NCBI GenBank assembly: GCA_024516155.1
Contig: JAJJXM010000042.1
Coordinates: 186,001 to 250,000 of the forward strand
Direction of reading: 5' to 3'
Length of the DNA stretch: 64,000 nucleotides
Source of the DNA: Pyronema omphalodes
Taxonomy: Eukaryota; Ascomycota; Pezizomycetes; Pezizales; Pyronemataceae
The notes below the pieces were generated by a model. That model was not told the origin of the DNA. It saw nothing but the letters and a program-made list of their open reading frames with translations, and searched no databases. The position numbers and the translations under genes were made by a program. Of this stretch, positions 1 through 11,983 are shown one piece after another (position 1 is the stretch's first letter; each line of letters starts with the position of its first letter).

Positions 1-3000
1 TAAGTGGGATTATCGTGGTTACGACTAAACTTTACACTGCACCGTGATACCGTATTATGCGCTACTCTGCGGTTAACCGTCGACGGGCCCCAGCTCTTCA
101 GAAGTAATATAAATCTACGTCCGATAAATCTAGATGTTTTCAATTTTGCGGGGAAGCATTGTTACTATTGATTAACCTGTCTCAGGCAAGGCTGAGAGAA
201 ATAACGGCAGCTGACAGGCCTCCATCAAGACACAGTAGATGACAAAGATGTTGAATGTGAAATAGTTGAATTTAACAAAACAAAAACCGGGTATTGAGTT
301 AGAGCTCATTATACACGCCTGGTTACTAAGAGCATATATACTGTCGTTGGAAAACCTCGCCATAGTTACAGAGTTGTGTTGATTCAAAGTTTCAAAAATT
401 GGCGGCGAGATTTTCGTGTCTTTTTAATGAATATTTGGGATCGCATACACAATCTATGATATGTTGGGCACATTATACAGAGAATCTTATGATCATGACA
501 CCTGGTATGATATGAGGTACAGAACAACTATGTGATATGTGATTGTTATTAGTCTCAGCGCTCGGTACAGTACACATATTTTCAGGTCGTCTGTAGATTC
601 TAAAGCGGATTTAAGTTACACAACCAATAATGGAAGCACTATCAACAGAAAAACACTTCAGCTGTACATACACTTGAAGAAGGTTCACTCAATTGTATGA
701 TACCGAAAAGTTATCAGTGTCATAGTGATTACAATTGCCTAAATCCTTATGAGTTCAGAATCAGCACCGTCGACTCTATTCCACTGACCGCTCTGGTGGC
801 ATACACCCTACTCTACCCATTTCTGCTATCATGACGGATAAGTATCAAGATTTGACACTCCTTACCAACCTCTAACCCTCCGCATTCTTCAACATGAACC
901 AAGTGTTTTCAGAACTTTCGCAAAATCTTATCAACTAAAATTTTGAGCCTCTTATCCAGAGCAAGTATAAAAGGTCCTCCCTTCTCAATCTATGTTCTGT
1001 TTTCATCCGTCTACGACAATTCCCCGAGTACGGACAACATTTGTTTCCTGTCTCTCAACAATTTTTTGACTCAGCAGGGCCTTGTCCCTCTCACTCCTCT
1101 CTTTCCCTATTTTACCCATTCCCGCCCACTCCTTCCATTATGATCGCAGAGCCAGCCGCCTCGAGGCATGGTCTACGGGGCGGGCGATCTCGCACCCATG
1201 TTACACCCCACAGTGCCATCCGAGAATGTACAAGAAAACCTTCACAGGAGCTCGATAACTTGACAGCCTACAGGGTTACATGTTTTGGATGATTCCAATC
1301 ATGGTTATCCAGCAGCTTTTGTAGTTCATGAGCCTATCACGGTCCTAATCGTGGGAATGGCACAGAATATCTAGGATACAAGAACAGTAAAGTAGCTCTG
1401 AAAAACTTGTCAAGTAGAAAGCTAGTGATACCAATGCTCGAGGGTAACGGGTTGAGTGGTAAAAAGGCGTAGGGACTTATTTTGCGGTGCTGATATGGTA
1501 TTTCATAAATACAAATACAGTAATTATCACCGTGCAATATGTATCTTCCAGGGTCGAAAAAATAATGTGCGCCTATGATATCAATCATGCACTGGAGCCA
1601 GAAGAGCACAGTGCGGATGGACTGAAAGTATTGGGGCGTGTAAGTATTAGTTTATATTTTGTTTTATCCAGTGCTCTTATTCTCTCACCTTGTGAATTTT
1701 TCATATCTTAGGTCAAAGCAAAACTATTTGTCCCGTTATTATTGACATTCCGACAGCTGCCATCATGATCGATGATTCGAAGTAACGAAGTTTCTGGATG
1801 ACGCCAACAAAAAAAAGGTGTTACCGGAGGGCTATAAAACCAGGTATGAAGCAAAATACATTTATCTGTGACGACAAGCCAAAGGATATTTCTTAAGCTC
1901 AAACTGGTTGGCAACGGATATGTTCTGGCTAGGAAGAATTCTTGATAGTCTATGGATCATGGATGAATACCCTACAGATAGGCCACACCTGGACGGATGA
2001 ATTCTGGGTGATTTCCTGATAAGCTATGCATGGCTGAAAAAAGGAATACTAATGAGTCAAGAATAAATAGTGGTTGGATAATTACTTCGACATGAATTGA
2101 CATTAGATTGGATCTGGGATAATCATATATATTCAACTGGTCATCAGGGCTATCTAAGATACAGAAAAACTAACAAACAAAAAAACTTCTAAATACATAT
2201 ATCACTAATCCCTCTCTTTATTTTAATCCTCTCAGTAGTACGATATAACTTTATCTGAAAGTGTGTGATGTTGCACTGGGTAACTCCCATCAATACAACT
2301 TGGTTACCGAGTGACCGAAAGTGTAAGGCCATTGAAAGCTTCTTATGCCGGTTGCAGGTACTCGTCTCCGGATTACATCTCTTATTGCTATCTAATCGAA
2401 TTGATGATATTTCTGCCTCCAAAAATACGAGCAATATCCACCCACGGTACATATCCGCGCTCGAAAAGCGATATGCATCATGAAATATCAATCGACACAA
2501 TGAGACCGGGTGCCCTAAAAGCCGCGGTATCAATTAAAAATTTTGCATAAGAGGTAAATAAAGTAGATAGAGAAAAAATATCATAGCAATAGTAACAATA
2601 GATAAACTCAAATAAACCATCATATAGAAACTCTATAATATGGTAAATAAACGCACCATCTGAGAAACTTTGTTCAACAGCGGATAATAGCCTCCTATAT
2701 AAAGGCCCACCGGCTAACCACGGCAAGATCAAATTTCCCAAGAACAAAACGAACATCTTCCGGCAGTCCCCTAGCTTTCCTTATTACCAATCCCGCAACA
2801 TTTCCCTCCTGCTCCAAAAGAGATAACAGAATCCCCACCCCCCAGGATCCAGCCTCACACGTAAAATCTCCGGGTCAAGGATATATCCAACGATTAATGA
2901 CGCAACCTAATATATCACCCGCATGAACCTCTGTTCACATGATTTCAATTATCTGCAGGTAACATATATAGTGCCATAATCCTTCCGGAGATAAACGTAT

Positions 3001-4020
3001 CTGCATATTGCACTTACATTGCATTAGCCGCGAGCGCGGCTTCTTCGTTTGTGGGGCCTTGTGTTCTTGTGTTCGTAACTCTAGATCTGTTGCTGTGTTG
3101 CTCTATTGCTTTGTTACTCGCTCGGTGCCCTACGAGTTACAGTTACATTGGCGGATCTTGACTTGTGCTGGTGGTTGAAAGAAGTCGGGCTGTATCTACG
3201 GTAGCTAAGTTGTATGGAATTGTATGGTGCTTGTTTAGTATTCTTTCATCAAGGTACTTGGTAATCCTAAGTTGGGATTGCAGAGAACGATGTTGATTCT
3301 ATACACGGAGATCCAGAATACTTTACAAATCACTCCAAACTGTCAGCCACAGCATCTGTTATCCCGCACAGATTTCCTAAGGGTTTTCTTACAACCATCA
3401 TAGCTTCCAAAACCCAAAGTTCTTCCGACCTCCTAAGTTATCGGCGGCAATCCTAAGATCATACTATATCTACAATGTATCTAGTTTAGCCATACCTTCA
3501 CTAAGACATATGATCCCATCGCGCTTACCATCATCTGACGCAGACTTAGAGACCATGTTCCGCACCGGTGAACAAAAAAAACAAAAATCAAAAATCACAG
3601 ATCACAGATCACTGAAGTGTTATCGTCTATCACTCCTTATCATATTCCGTTCCATATTCCATCTTACAACGGTCTCAAGCCAGCCGGCGGGGGGTATCAG
3701 CGTTGCGGCGCGGTGTATGTATGCAACCTCGCTGTGCAACCATATGTACTAACCCCGACGCGTACATAACCTTAGTTCACGTCTCTCATCGCACTAACCA
3801 ATCCTATACTAGTCCAATTCTCCAAATTTTCGCAAGCAGCTTTCGTTCACTATTTTCACGCGCCTCACGAACACCATCGTCTTTCGTCCATAGCAATTCA
3901 CCGCCGACCGGCCCCACCCTCACCTTCCTCACCACCCACCCCGCCTACCCCGTTCAATCCGCCCACTTCGCTCAATCCGCTCACTTCGCACACTCCGCCC
4001 ATAGCACCCTCACCATCACC
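1..4020. other. Gene-free stretch
   Basis: No open frame here has a convincing start, splice pattern or recognisable domain; frames are short (under about 115 codons) and mutually overlapping. The last 300 bases before LOC1 are C/T-rich with the look of a fungal promoter and 5' leader, including repeated cactccgccca-like words near 3960-4000. Nothing else was identified. Confidence 0.5.
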
Positions 4021-4750
4021 ATGGCACCTATCACACTCCCCAAGAAATCCGCGCCCAAAAAAGCGCCCAAAGCCTCCCGTCCCACACGAACCAAGAACCG
4101 TACGCACACATCGGCGGGGGTAGCCAAAAAGCCGTTAAAGAACGATAAACGCACGCCGAAGCAACGAGCGGCAGAACTAGAGCGTCTCGCAAAGAGTCTT
4201 CCAGTTCTTAATACCGTTGTCCCCGCTGCCGCTACCGGAAAGGTTAAGGGTGGTCATGGAAAGATCGGGAAGGTTTTTACCGAGGATCATGATACCGATA
4301 AATTGATGAGATTCATTGAACAGGCCGCTGGAAAACAGGAGGTTGGTGAGGAGAGTAAATTGGAGAAGGCTGTGAGTTTACCCCCCCCCCCCCCCCCCCC
4401 GCCGCCGCGCCTTCCTCAAGGAAGTGAGGGTGTCTGATGCACACCCCACCATTGAGCGGCGTAGGTCTGACGGACCTGATGACCGGTGATGGGCCATGGG
4501 CTATGGTTATGAAACAGAGACTAATTTGGGATTTTGAATACAGAGAAAACTTGAAGCCATCCGTGAGGCGCGCCGAAGAGAAGAGGAGAAGAAGGAGGAA
4601 GCCCGGAAAGAGAAGCTCGACGAGACCAAGAACAAGGTTCGCCGGAAACGGAATAACAAGTCTGGTGGAGCTCCTGAGAGCGACGACGAGAAGCCTGCTA
4701 AGAAGGCAGGAAAGGATGGAAAGCCTAAGAAGAAGGTTGGATTTGCATAA
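4021..4750 (+). CDS. LOC1: LOC1-like ribosome biogenesis protein
   Basis: Two exons, 4021..4371 and 4544..4750, give 185 residues. Splicing uses a GTGAGT donor and an ACAG acceptor with a CTAAT branch-like site upstream. The protein is very basic: an N-terminal Lys/Pro/Ser-rich segment (residues 1-60), a central KGGHGKIGKVF stretch (about residues 77-87) followed by an acidic helix, then a Lys/Arg/Glu coiled-coil-like helix in exon 2 (about 118-150) and a Lys-rich tail ending KKKVGFA. This order matches fungal LOC1, a nucleolar 60S assembly/export factor that binds RNA and is needed for ASH1 mRNA localisation in yeast. The start is placed at 4021 because of its good context (ACCATGG) and because the in-frame upstream extension is low-complexity leader sequence. 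The 172-nt intron carries a C20 tract. Function rests on family resemblance only. Confidence 0.8.
4381..4400. repeat. C20 homopolymer inside LOC1 intron
   Basis: Twenty consecutive C residues sit 9 nt after the LOC1 5' splice site, followed by GCCGCCGCG. Read without splicing it would encode polyproline and soon stop. Confidence 0.9.
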
Positions 4751-7608
4751 AGTTTCATACATTTTATCAAAAGCTTTGCTTGGGTGGTTGTTTTTACGAG
4801 TCTTATTGTATTTTTTTTTGGAAAGGTTTATGGGGGTAATGATGTTGGACAAAAAGCATTTGCTGGAGTTTGAGGAAATCCGTTTACATCACTGAAGGAC
4901 AAAAAAGTTTACATACCATAAATTTTAAGTTAAAGCGCATGATGTTTTCTACATTTTTCATTTTGTAATGCTCCTTCATAATCTTATTCTCACACGCCGA
5001 GGCATAAGATTGATACAAGCTTCATGGCGCCAGAAAAGTGCAGTCCCAGTTCCACGAACGCATGAAGTTCAGGTATTGAAGAAATTTGCAGATGGGAATC
5101 ATCTTCGGAGCAAGTCTTAGACCAAGTGCAATGTGCAAGATCGGAATGTTTCCTATGCGGGACCAAGTGGTTCAGTGACAAGAGTGCAGATACCCATTGT
5201 CAAATCTACACCATGGTTACAGGTGCCAGGAAACAGGCATCTATACTTGCTTTGCAGGATTGTGGTCGCCAATCTCGAGAATTGCACTTCCTGTTTCGCC
5301 ATGCTACAATCCTACAGGTTAATTTTCGCCGATGCTGTGCCTGGATCCATGGGTATTTCCAATCATACCCTAAATTTGCGCCCTATCGTTCTTGAGTTCC
5401 GAACGAGTTCACTCAGTGTTCATTGTTTCGAATTGACACTACCTATCCCTAAATCTGCACTGACGTTTAATGACAGGCAGCATACATGCAGGAATAATTG
5501 ATCAGGTGAACTGCCACCGAGTTCTCCGCGTCATAGTTCGCAAGCAAGGCCGGCCTTTTCGGAGTGAGCGTGATGTAATATGGCGGTAATTTTGGTGCGA
5601 GTTCATGAGGAAAACACTAAATTTTGCCGACAAATTGCCGCTGTAGGGCTCTTAAACGGTGCCGCAGTGTGTACTGCGGTGTTTGTGATCTTTCTTGACC
5701 AAGTTTCACTGATCAATCCCCACATGCAATAGTCCCTATTCATAGTTATCTGCTGCATTTGAGACCACGTTTTAGTTGGCCCTGAAATCTCAGCATATTC
5801 ACTCAAATGGCGTATGTTACTTCGACATATCTACTGCAGGCTCCACTTACCACAATGTTCTGTAGCACACACCAGCCACGCTTCCATGATACTTCTAGAA
5901 GGTCATCCACACGCACGAGGGAAAATTACCCCGCCAAGCGAGTCCAGATTGGGATATGCGTATTACTCCGAATTAAACCATTGGCGGGTATCTTTGGCTT
6001 ACTTAGGACGAGTGTTAAGTTGCATGTCATCCCTGCTCAGAAACGAGTCGCTCTTGTTCACATCGATCGCGCTGCACCAAATTTCATGCGCCGGTCAGCA
6101 ACGAATGAACCCACCCAAAGTTCTCCGGATGTAAAGCAAGATAAACTTTCCATTTAACTTTCAGTATATCGAGTTGCTATTTCCCAATTTTCGTTTTAAA
6201 GCCTTCGTTGTCGAGGCCAACGAGTATCGCTGTCGAAGCGCAAGCGCGCACCACCCATGCCCTATGGTTCTCTGGGAGTGGGACAATCGAGTGTGGCTTT
6301 GGCAGTTCGCCTGCATATGCAATACGCATAGGCGAACCCAGGCGAGATGTCTGTTCCCAGTCACCATCCTCTTATGGATATGTTTCAGGTTTTGATGCAA
6401 TGGTTTTTGGTCGCTCGGTCGCTCGCGATGAACGGAAGGGAGTAAACGAGCGAATGGTCTGCATAAGCGACTTTCTGGCGAGGAACTAGAAAGATAAGCG
6501 AACAAAACTTAGATTATTTTTGCCACCACACCATTCCTTATTGGATTCGCCGAAAGAGTTCTCCAGCATTTGCGTGCACTGAAACTTGGAAGAACTGTCC
6601 GATACAAGTATCGTTCCTGACTGTTGACAGGGCCGAAAGAACAAGCGATGTCAGAAAGATCGCAGACTGCCCGACTAAGTTCCCGACGAAGCCTATTGGT
6701 CAATTACAAACAAAAAAAAATAACGGGAAATTGCCCTACCGTCCCTTTTATGCGCCGAAATGGTGTGTGCTTGTGTTAATTCAAAGTTTCTCGACGCTAT
6801 CTCGCGGCATGACAAGTGATAGAGGTGAGCCGACGGGCTTTGACGTTTTGAAACGATTCGCAACGTTAATACCATATTCTTGGTATCGAATCGTTGTCGC
6901 ATAATGAGGTAGAGATGAAGGCATACGAGGCTTCATAGTTTTCTTGTGCTGTAGAAATGTGTTGTCGTTGATGCTGAAGCAACTTGTCGCTACGAAGGTG
7001 TCACGGGGGTGTGGCGGTGCGCGGCGGGCTTCTCAGGCTTACCGCCTTGCGCGCGTCTCCGACCCCACCACTGCATTGACCATATCGTCTATCTCATCTA
7101 ACGTCTTAGTGAGCACAAAACTCATGGCACGTGAATTCAGCTCGACGGGAGCTACTGCAGGTGCAATTGACACAGCCGTGTCCGATGTTTGTGATCACTG
7201 CCGAAATATCTGTAATAGGATGATTCGCAGAGCAGGTATGTTCTGTGAACACGGTAGCCGCGCTGTGAAGGAGACGAAACAGACGCTTTGTGAAGGGGTA
7301 TACTCTCGGAGCAAGGAGTGAAGAGGAGGTGAACTCACTTATTTGGTGAAATGAAAGATAGTATAAAATGGATACTGACCACCCGCGTCTAAAACAACCG
7401 CACAACAGTCAAAAACAATTATCCTACAGCGGCAATCTTCTCGGCAGTAATATCCAGTCCTTGAGCTTTAAGAATAATCGCATCTTCCCCTACACACGAG
7501 CTTTAGCAGTCTTCAACTTTATAACCAATCCAATCCCTTCGAAGCTCTTCTGTTTCGAATCATCGACTTTTAAACCAACCCAATTCTTACCAATCAACCA
7601 ACTTCAAA
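4751..7608. other. Gene-free stretch between LOC1 and the zinc-finger gene
   Basis: Open frames up to about 125 codons occur on both strands but overlap each other, have no recognisable domain and no consistent splice signals. The final 100 bases (about 7500-7608) are a C/T-rich leader ending in ACTTCAAAATGG, the start of the next gene. Confidence 0.45.
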
Positions 7609-7918
7609 ATGGTCAACGTCTGCGCCCGTTGTGGATACTTCAACCCTCCCCAGATCCCCGTCTGCCAGAAGTGCGGTGGACATGTCAACAACCGCAAGAC
7701 AAAGTCTGCTTTTGCTAGAAGTCCTTCTGAGATCTTGAACCCTCAATCGAAGCCTAGGTTTGTTATCATCGATTCTTTCAACCCCAAATATATCTCTAAT
7801 AATCCTGAATAGATCCAAGTTTATCCAGTAAACATTCAAGTCTGGCGGCAGTACCATTGTAGAGATATTTCAGCAGCAAATCTGATTTTGCAGGCCAGAG
7901 TTCGTGTATGATCTTTGA
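7609..7918 (+). CDS. Small RanBP2-type zinc-finger protein
   Basis: The N-terminus carries C-x2-C-x3-N-x6-C-x2-C (residues 5-22), exactly the RanBP2-type zinc-finger spacing including the internal Asn; the Trp usual two residues before the first Cys is absent. Such fingers bind RNA or ubiquitin in other proteins; the partner here is unknown. Two 3' ends are possible. Unspliced, the frame stops at 7812 (67 residues). Spliced with a GTTTGT donor at 7758, a CTGAT branch-like site and a TTTTGCAG acceptor ending at 7893, exon 2 (7894..7918) adds PEFVYDL and stop, giving 57 residues. I favour the spliced form because donor, branch and acceptor are all good and the reading phase fits. The start has a good context and a pyrimidine-rich leader. 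Confidence 0.6.
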
Positions 7919-10822
7919 TATTTGGTGGTGATGGTTTTGGAGTTCATTTCTTGTTACTATTATTTCTCTTCCTCCAGCTGGCTTGATGTTGCGGAGTTTT
8001 TTTTTTCTTAGATTTAGATTCTGTTTTTCCTTTCTTGTTACGATAGTGTTTGATTAGTGTTTGGTGCCTTTGTATCATTATTTTTTCAACATAACAATTC
8101 AAACTATGATGGTGTTTCTCCAAACTTACTGCCCTTTTTTCTTTTTCTTTTTTTCTTTCTTTGTTTAAAACTTGAGTCAAGATCATCGTATTATCGACCG
8201 GTATATTCTGCAAAGCCGTTTCGTTGGAGCAATATTGCTTGTGTAACATCGAGACTCGGCTACATAGCTGACATAATTCCGCCATAGACGCATTGGTAAT
8301 GCACCTATCAATTTCCTTAACGCTACTTCATACAATCGAAATTCCACTAATCGTACCATTTACCTAGACTTATTGCATTGCATCTCATCACTGTCGTCTT
8401 TCTTCTCATAATGCCATGAATTCTAAATCCCAAACTGCGAACCCAAGGCTTTACTCACCTAAATTTAGAGACCCAAAGAGTATCCTTGCATCAATGCAAT
8501 GAAGTAAGAATTAAATTAGGCTTGAAAACATTAATGCGCAGTTCGTGGAGCCCGGGGTTTCATTTACTGATATTTGTTGCGGCCTCAAAGAGGGTCGAGT
8601 CCTCGTGCAGCATTAACCATACCGGCCGGGGTAAGCGTGGTTGTTGTGGAACCCTTCAACTGACTGTGGCTGATTCGTTGTTCTTCTTGCTTACTTAGGC
8701 GGACAGGCAACAGGTGATGCTTTGGTGTGGCTGGTGCGGAGCGTCTAAATGGTGCGACAGGGGTTGTGGCTGGGATTGATTCATGCGTACATGCGAAGCC
8801 AGGCTGTGATAAAATCACCGAGAACTCCGTACCCCACCCCCGCGAAAATTTAAAATCGATCCAATCCAGTGGCACGGAATGATTGCAATCGATGGATGAG
8901 ACAAGGTTCAAAAGGCTTAAATCTAAGCGTGAAACTGGGGAGTGTAGCGGAGAATGGTGAACTACTAGAGTTAGCCGGCGAAAACGGTGATAAGTAATAA
9001 AGAGAGCTCCAGCCTTAAAACTAGGATTCGTGCATGCCTGAAGTCCAGCATTCAAAACGGTCTTGGAGATTTGCTAATTAGTGAAGCTTGTCGAAACCAT
9101 TCAATAGGTACCGAGGGGGTGGCGAGGTGGTGAACCATGGGCACTCATGATAGATAACCCTGCCCAGAATAACTGATACACGGCGTCTTACAGTAGTCTT
9201 AATGGATTAGTTTTTTTTTTTCTGTAGAATGACCGTCAGTTTCGATATATACTTGTTCATTCCCCTTCATTTACTTACGAGTTCAGCTTTGTTTGCGCGT
9301 GATTGCCTGCTTTGATGAAATTCTGCGTTGGAAAGTCAGGTGAAGTTGAAAAATACCGTGACTTATGCATAGGAGATGAATTATTCTAATGAGTAGAGAC
9401 ATAAAATCTTCCGATCAAGTTATTTATGGGGCGCTTGGGGCGATCGTATCGTTTTTGAGGGTGGTGGATGCTTAGATGGAAGAAGGTGGAATGAAATGAG
9501 AGAAGAAGCGGTGATTGAGTGACGAACACAACGAGCCACCCCAGGTATGTACGCAGATGCTGCCAAGAAATGGCAAAACTTGCGTTGTAATATTCTCTTC
9601 TCAAACTTCTAGAGCTGCATGTGAATGCATCTCTGACTCGCGTCAGCTAGATAGCATTAAATCAAGTATATATTTTTTGGAAAACTTTATCCACACCTAT
9701 ATATTACATGGTATGATCGTAACCGTTGTTTTTCGGTTGTAAAGAAAAATCAAGAGTAGGCAAATAAGGAACTCCATCAAGCGACAAAAACAAATTGTTC
9801 ATAGCTTTAGTCCGCAATGACCTACCCCCCGGTATTCCAAACTTTGATTCACGACTTTCTAAAATTCGTGGGGTCAGCTCTGGGAAACGGCCATGTTCAT
9901 TGCACTTTCAGTCTTATATCTTATCCAGGCGGCTGTCCGTCTTGTCATAGATCCTTTCACATCGAGATTGTCTTTGGTTGCTTCTTATACACAGTCTGAT
10001 TGCCAAAAGAGAGACTTCTGTGTTGGAGAAAAATGCCGGGAAAGGTTTATAATGTGGATCTGGACAAACAGCACTTCCTTTCCATCTCTATCCAAATCTG
10101 CTTGCCTTTTTCTTTTCACGATTGATAGCTTCTGAGACCCCGAGGGTGCTGGAAATCAGTACCATTGCCCTTTCCAGACTGGAAGTTAAGAACTGTAGTA
10201 TTTCAGAGCCAAGTAGTGAATCTGATACAGGAATTGCTTGAAAATCCGCTGCAGAAACGTCAGGATTGGGAAACCGCAGCAATGACGAATTCATGGGCTT
10301 TGATATTTAAATTGTATGTTAGACAGTTTGTTAAATTTCGAATAAGATTAGTGGCGCGTGGTGGGCTGAATAACCAGTGTTGGCATAAAAGAAGATAGTG
10401 TGAATGTTCTTGTGGCAAGAGGCTGCGATATTCTACGTTCGTGACAGCGGGGATGATACATTATGAATATGAAGTCACGCGCCTGAATGCTTCATATTTT
10501 GAAAGCCTTTTTAGTTTCCAAGCTCTATTCACAGGACTAAATCTAGTAGTCTATTTATTACCCACACAAAACTTCAACGTTGGAACAGAATTTCTTGAGA
10601 TCACAACACCAGCAGCAGTCTGGGAGCATGGAGCTGCAGTGGCTGATACGACCAACGATAAATGTAAGGAAATTTGAAGGATATTGAAGAATTGGGTACA
10701 AAAACCGTTTTAAGATGTTTGAAAAATTCAAATACCAGAGAGAAGCATCACGTGGTGCCATGGTACAGCCACGCCTCCTGATCAATCATCGTCCTCGTTC
10801 CATAAGCCAATCGAGGGCGAAA
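7919..10822. other. Gene-free stretch
   Basis: T-rich 3' flank of the zinc-finger gene near 7990-8165, then unremarkable sequence. A 156-codon frame on the minus strand (8585..9055) has no domain, signal or splice support and was not accepted. Confidence 0.45.
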
Positions 10823-11983
10823 CTATTCTTCCGCGGTGTCCGGTTTAAATTTTTTTCGGAGATCGGCAGGAAGCTGGTACTTCACTTCCGAATCCTCTAG
10901 GATTTTCAATTGTGTTCCTTGACAAACGATTGAACATCTGCCATCTTCTGCGTCCTTCGCAGCATTTATTATAGTTCTCAACAGCCCTGCAAGTTTTTTG
11001 AGATTTCGCACGTTGCTTCTCTCCCACGAATCCAGTTCGAATTCTACATTTGATTTCTTAACGTTGTTGAATCGGCCGCCATGATGATAGGCCGTGATCA
11101 ACCATTGCGTGTCCGAGAACCAAAGTTGTGGAAGCACATCCAACATGTCGATTTGACGATGAGCCGCACGGGTTTTTATTTCAGCAATTGAATCCTGCGA
11201 GACCAAGTTTCCTCCCTTGCGAGTGTGAATAGCCGAAGTTTCTTCTTCTTTCAAAGCAATCCCGGCCACCAGTTCTGTCAGGTCATCCTTATCTGGTGCT
11301 GCTTTTCCAAATTCAAGACATGCATCTACTTCAAAACGAACAAGACACTTCAGCCCGCCAAATTTATAGCGAATGATGCGATGGTGACCGGTGCTGCCTT
11401 TGGTGTCAGCGGACCACGTGGTATAGTTTTTCTCAAATTGATGCCCGAAGCCACGGAATTGACCGGAGCGGATGAAATCACTGGTCTTTTCTTCGCATCG
11501 GGTGAACAGAGTAGTGCCGTTGATTCTCTCGACTTTGATGCGAAAATCTTCGGGAGTTCCGGTGACAAATTTCAATAGTTTCCGGAGATTGTTTCGATCG
11601 GTGACTAGATCGATATCTGAGGCGTCAAAGCGGGGATCTTTCGAGTATACAGCGCGAAACAAGGGTTCCAAGGGACATTCTGGGTGGCGAAAGGCGTTTT
11701 GATCAATGTATACTAGACCAGTATCAGGACTTAGCTTGATACTGGAGGGCAGTGGATCCCAGAGTGCAGGCGAGCCTTAATTGGGGTCAGCTATATGATT
11801 TTTGGTTCGTTGATCACATGAGATGAGGCGCTCACCGGGGACCATAATAGTCGGTTCTGAACGGTCCAGCCAGTTGTAGGAGGTGACTACAGACAATTCT
11901 CGCTTGCGGGTGTCGACAGTCTCATCTTCCGACAGCGTGGAACTCCGAACTGATTGGATGATATTTTCTCCTTTACCTGACAT
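10823..11983 (-). CDS. Conserved fungal protein with DXO/RAI1-like E-x-D and E-x-K motifs
   Basis: Exons 11836..11983 and 10823..11775 (minus strand) are joined across a 60-nt intron with donor GTGAGC, branch CTGAC and an unusual AAG acceptor; the phase fits and yields 366 residues. Exon 1 ends in the block SYNWLDRSEPTIMVPG; exon 2 continues with YIDQN, then DASDIDLVTDRNNLRKLL (about residues 100-117). I recall relatives of this fungal family labelled geranylgeranyl pyrophosphate synthetase, but no prenyl-transferase DDxxD motif is present. Instead FEVDACL (Glu198, Asp200) and IAEIKTR (Glu248, Lys250) match the ExD and ExK catalytic motifs of DXO/RAI1 mRNA decapping nucleases. That assignment is inference from motif order and spacing; fold-level comparison would settle it. 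No TM segment or signal peptide is seen, so the protein is probably cytosolic or nuclear. Confidence 0.75.

Noticed and set aside
4372..4437. LOC1 reading through into polyproline
   Set aside because: The frame runs through the C20 tract to an early stop; splicing restores the family C-terminus in phase.
8585..9055. 156-codon minus-strand frame
   Set aside because: No recognisable domain and no splice or promoter support; overlapping frames on the other strand are similar in quality.
10823..11983. Geranylgeranyl pyrophosphate synthase
   Set aside because: No DDxxD motif or prenyl-synthase helix pattern is present; the label is probably an inherited annotation.
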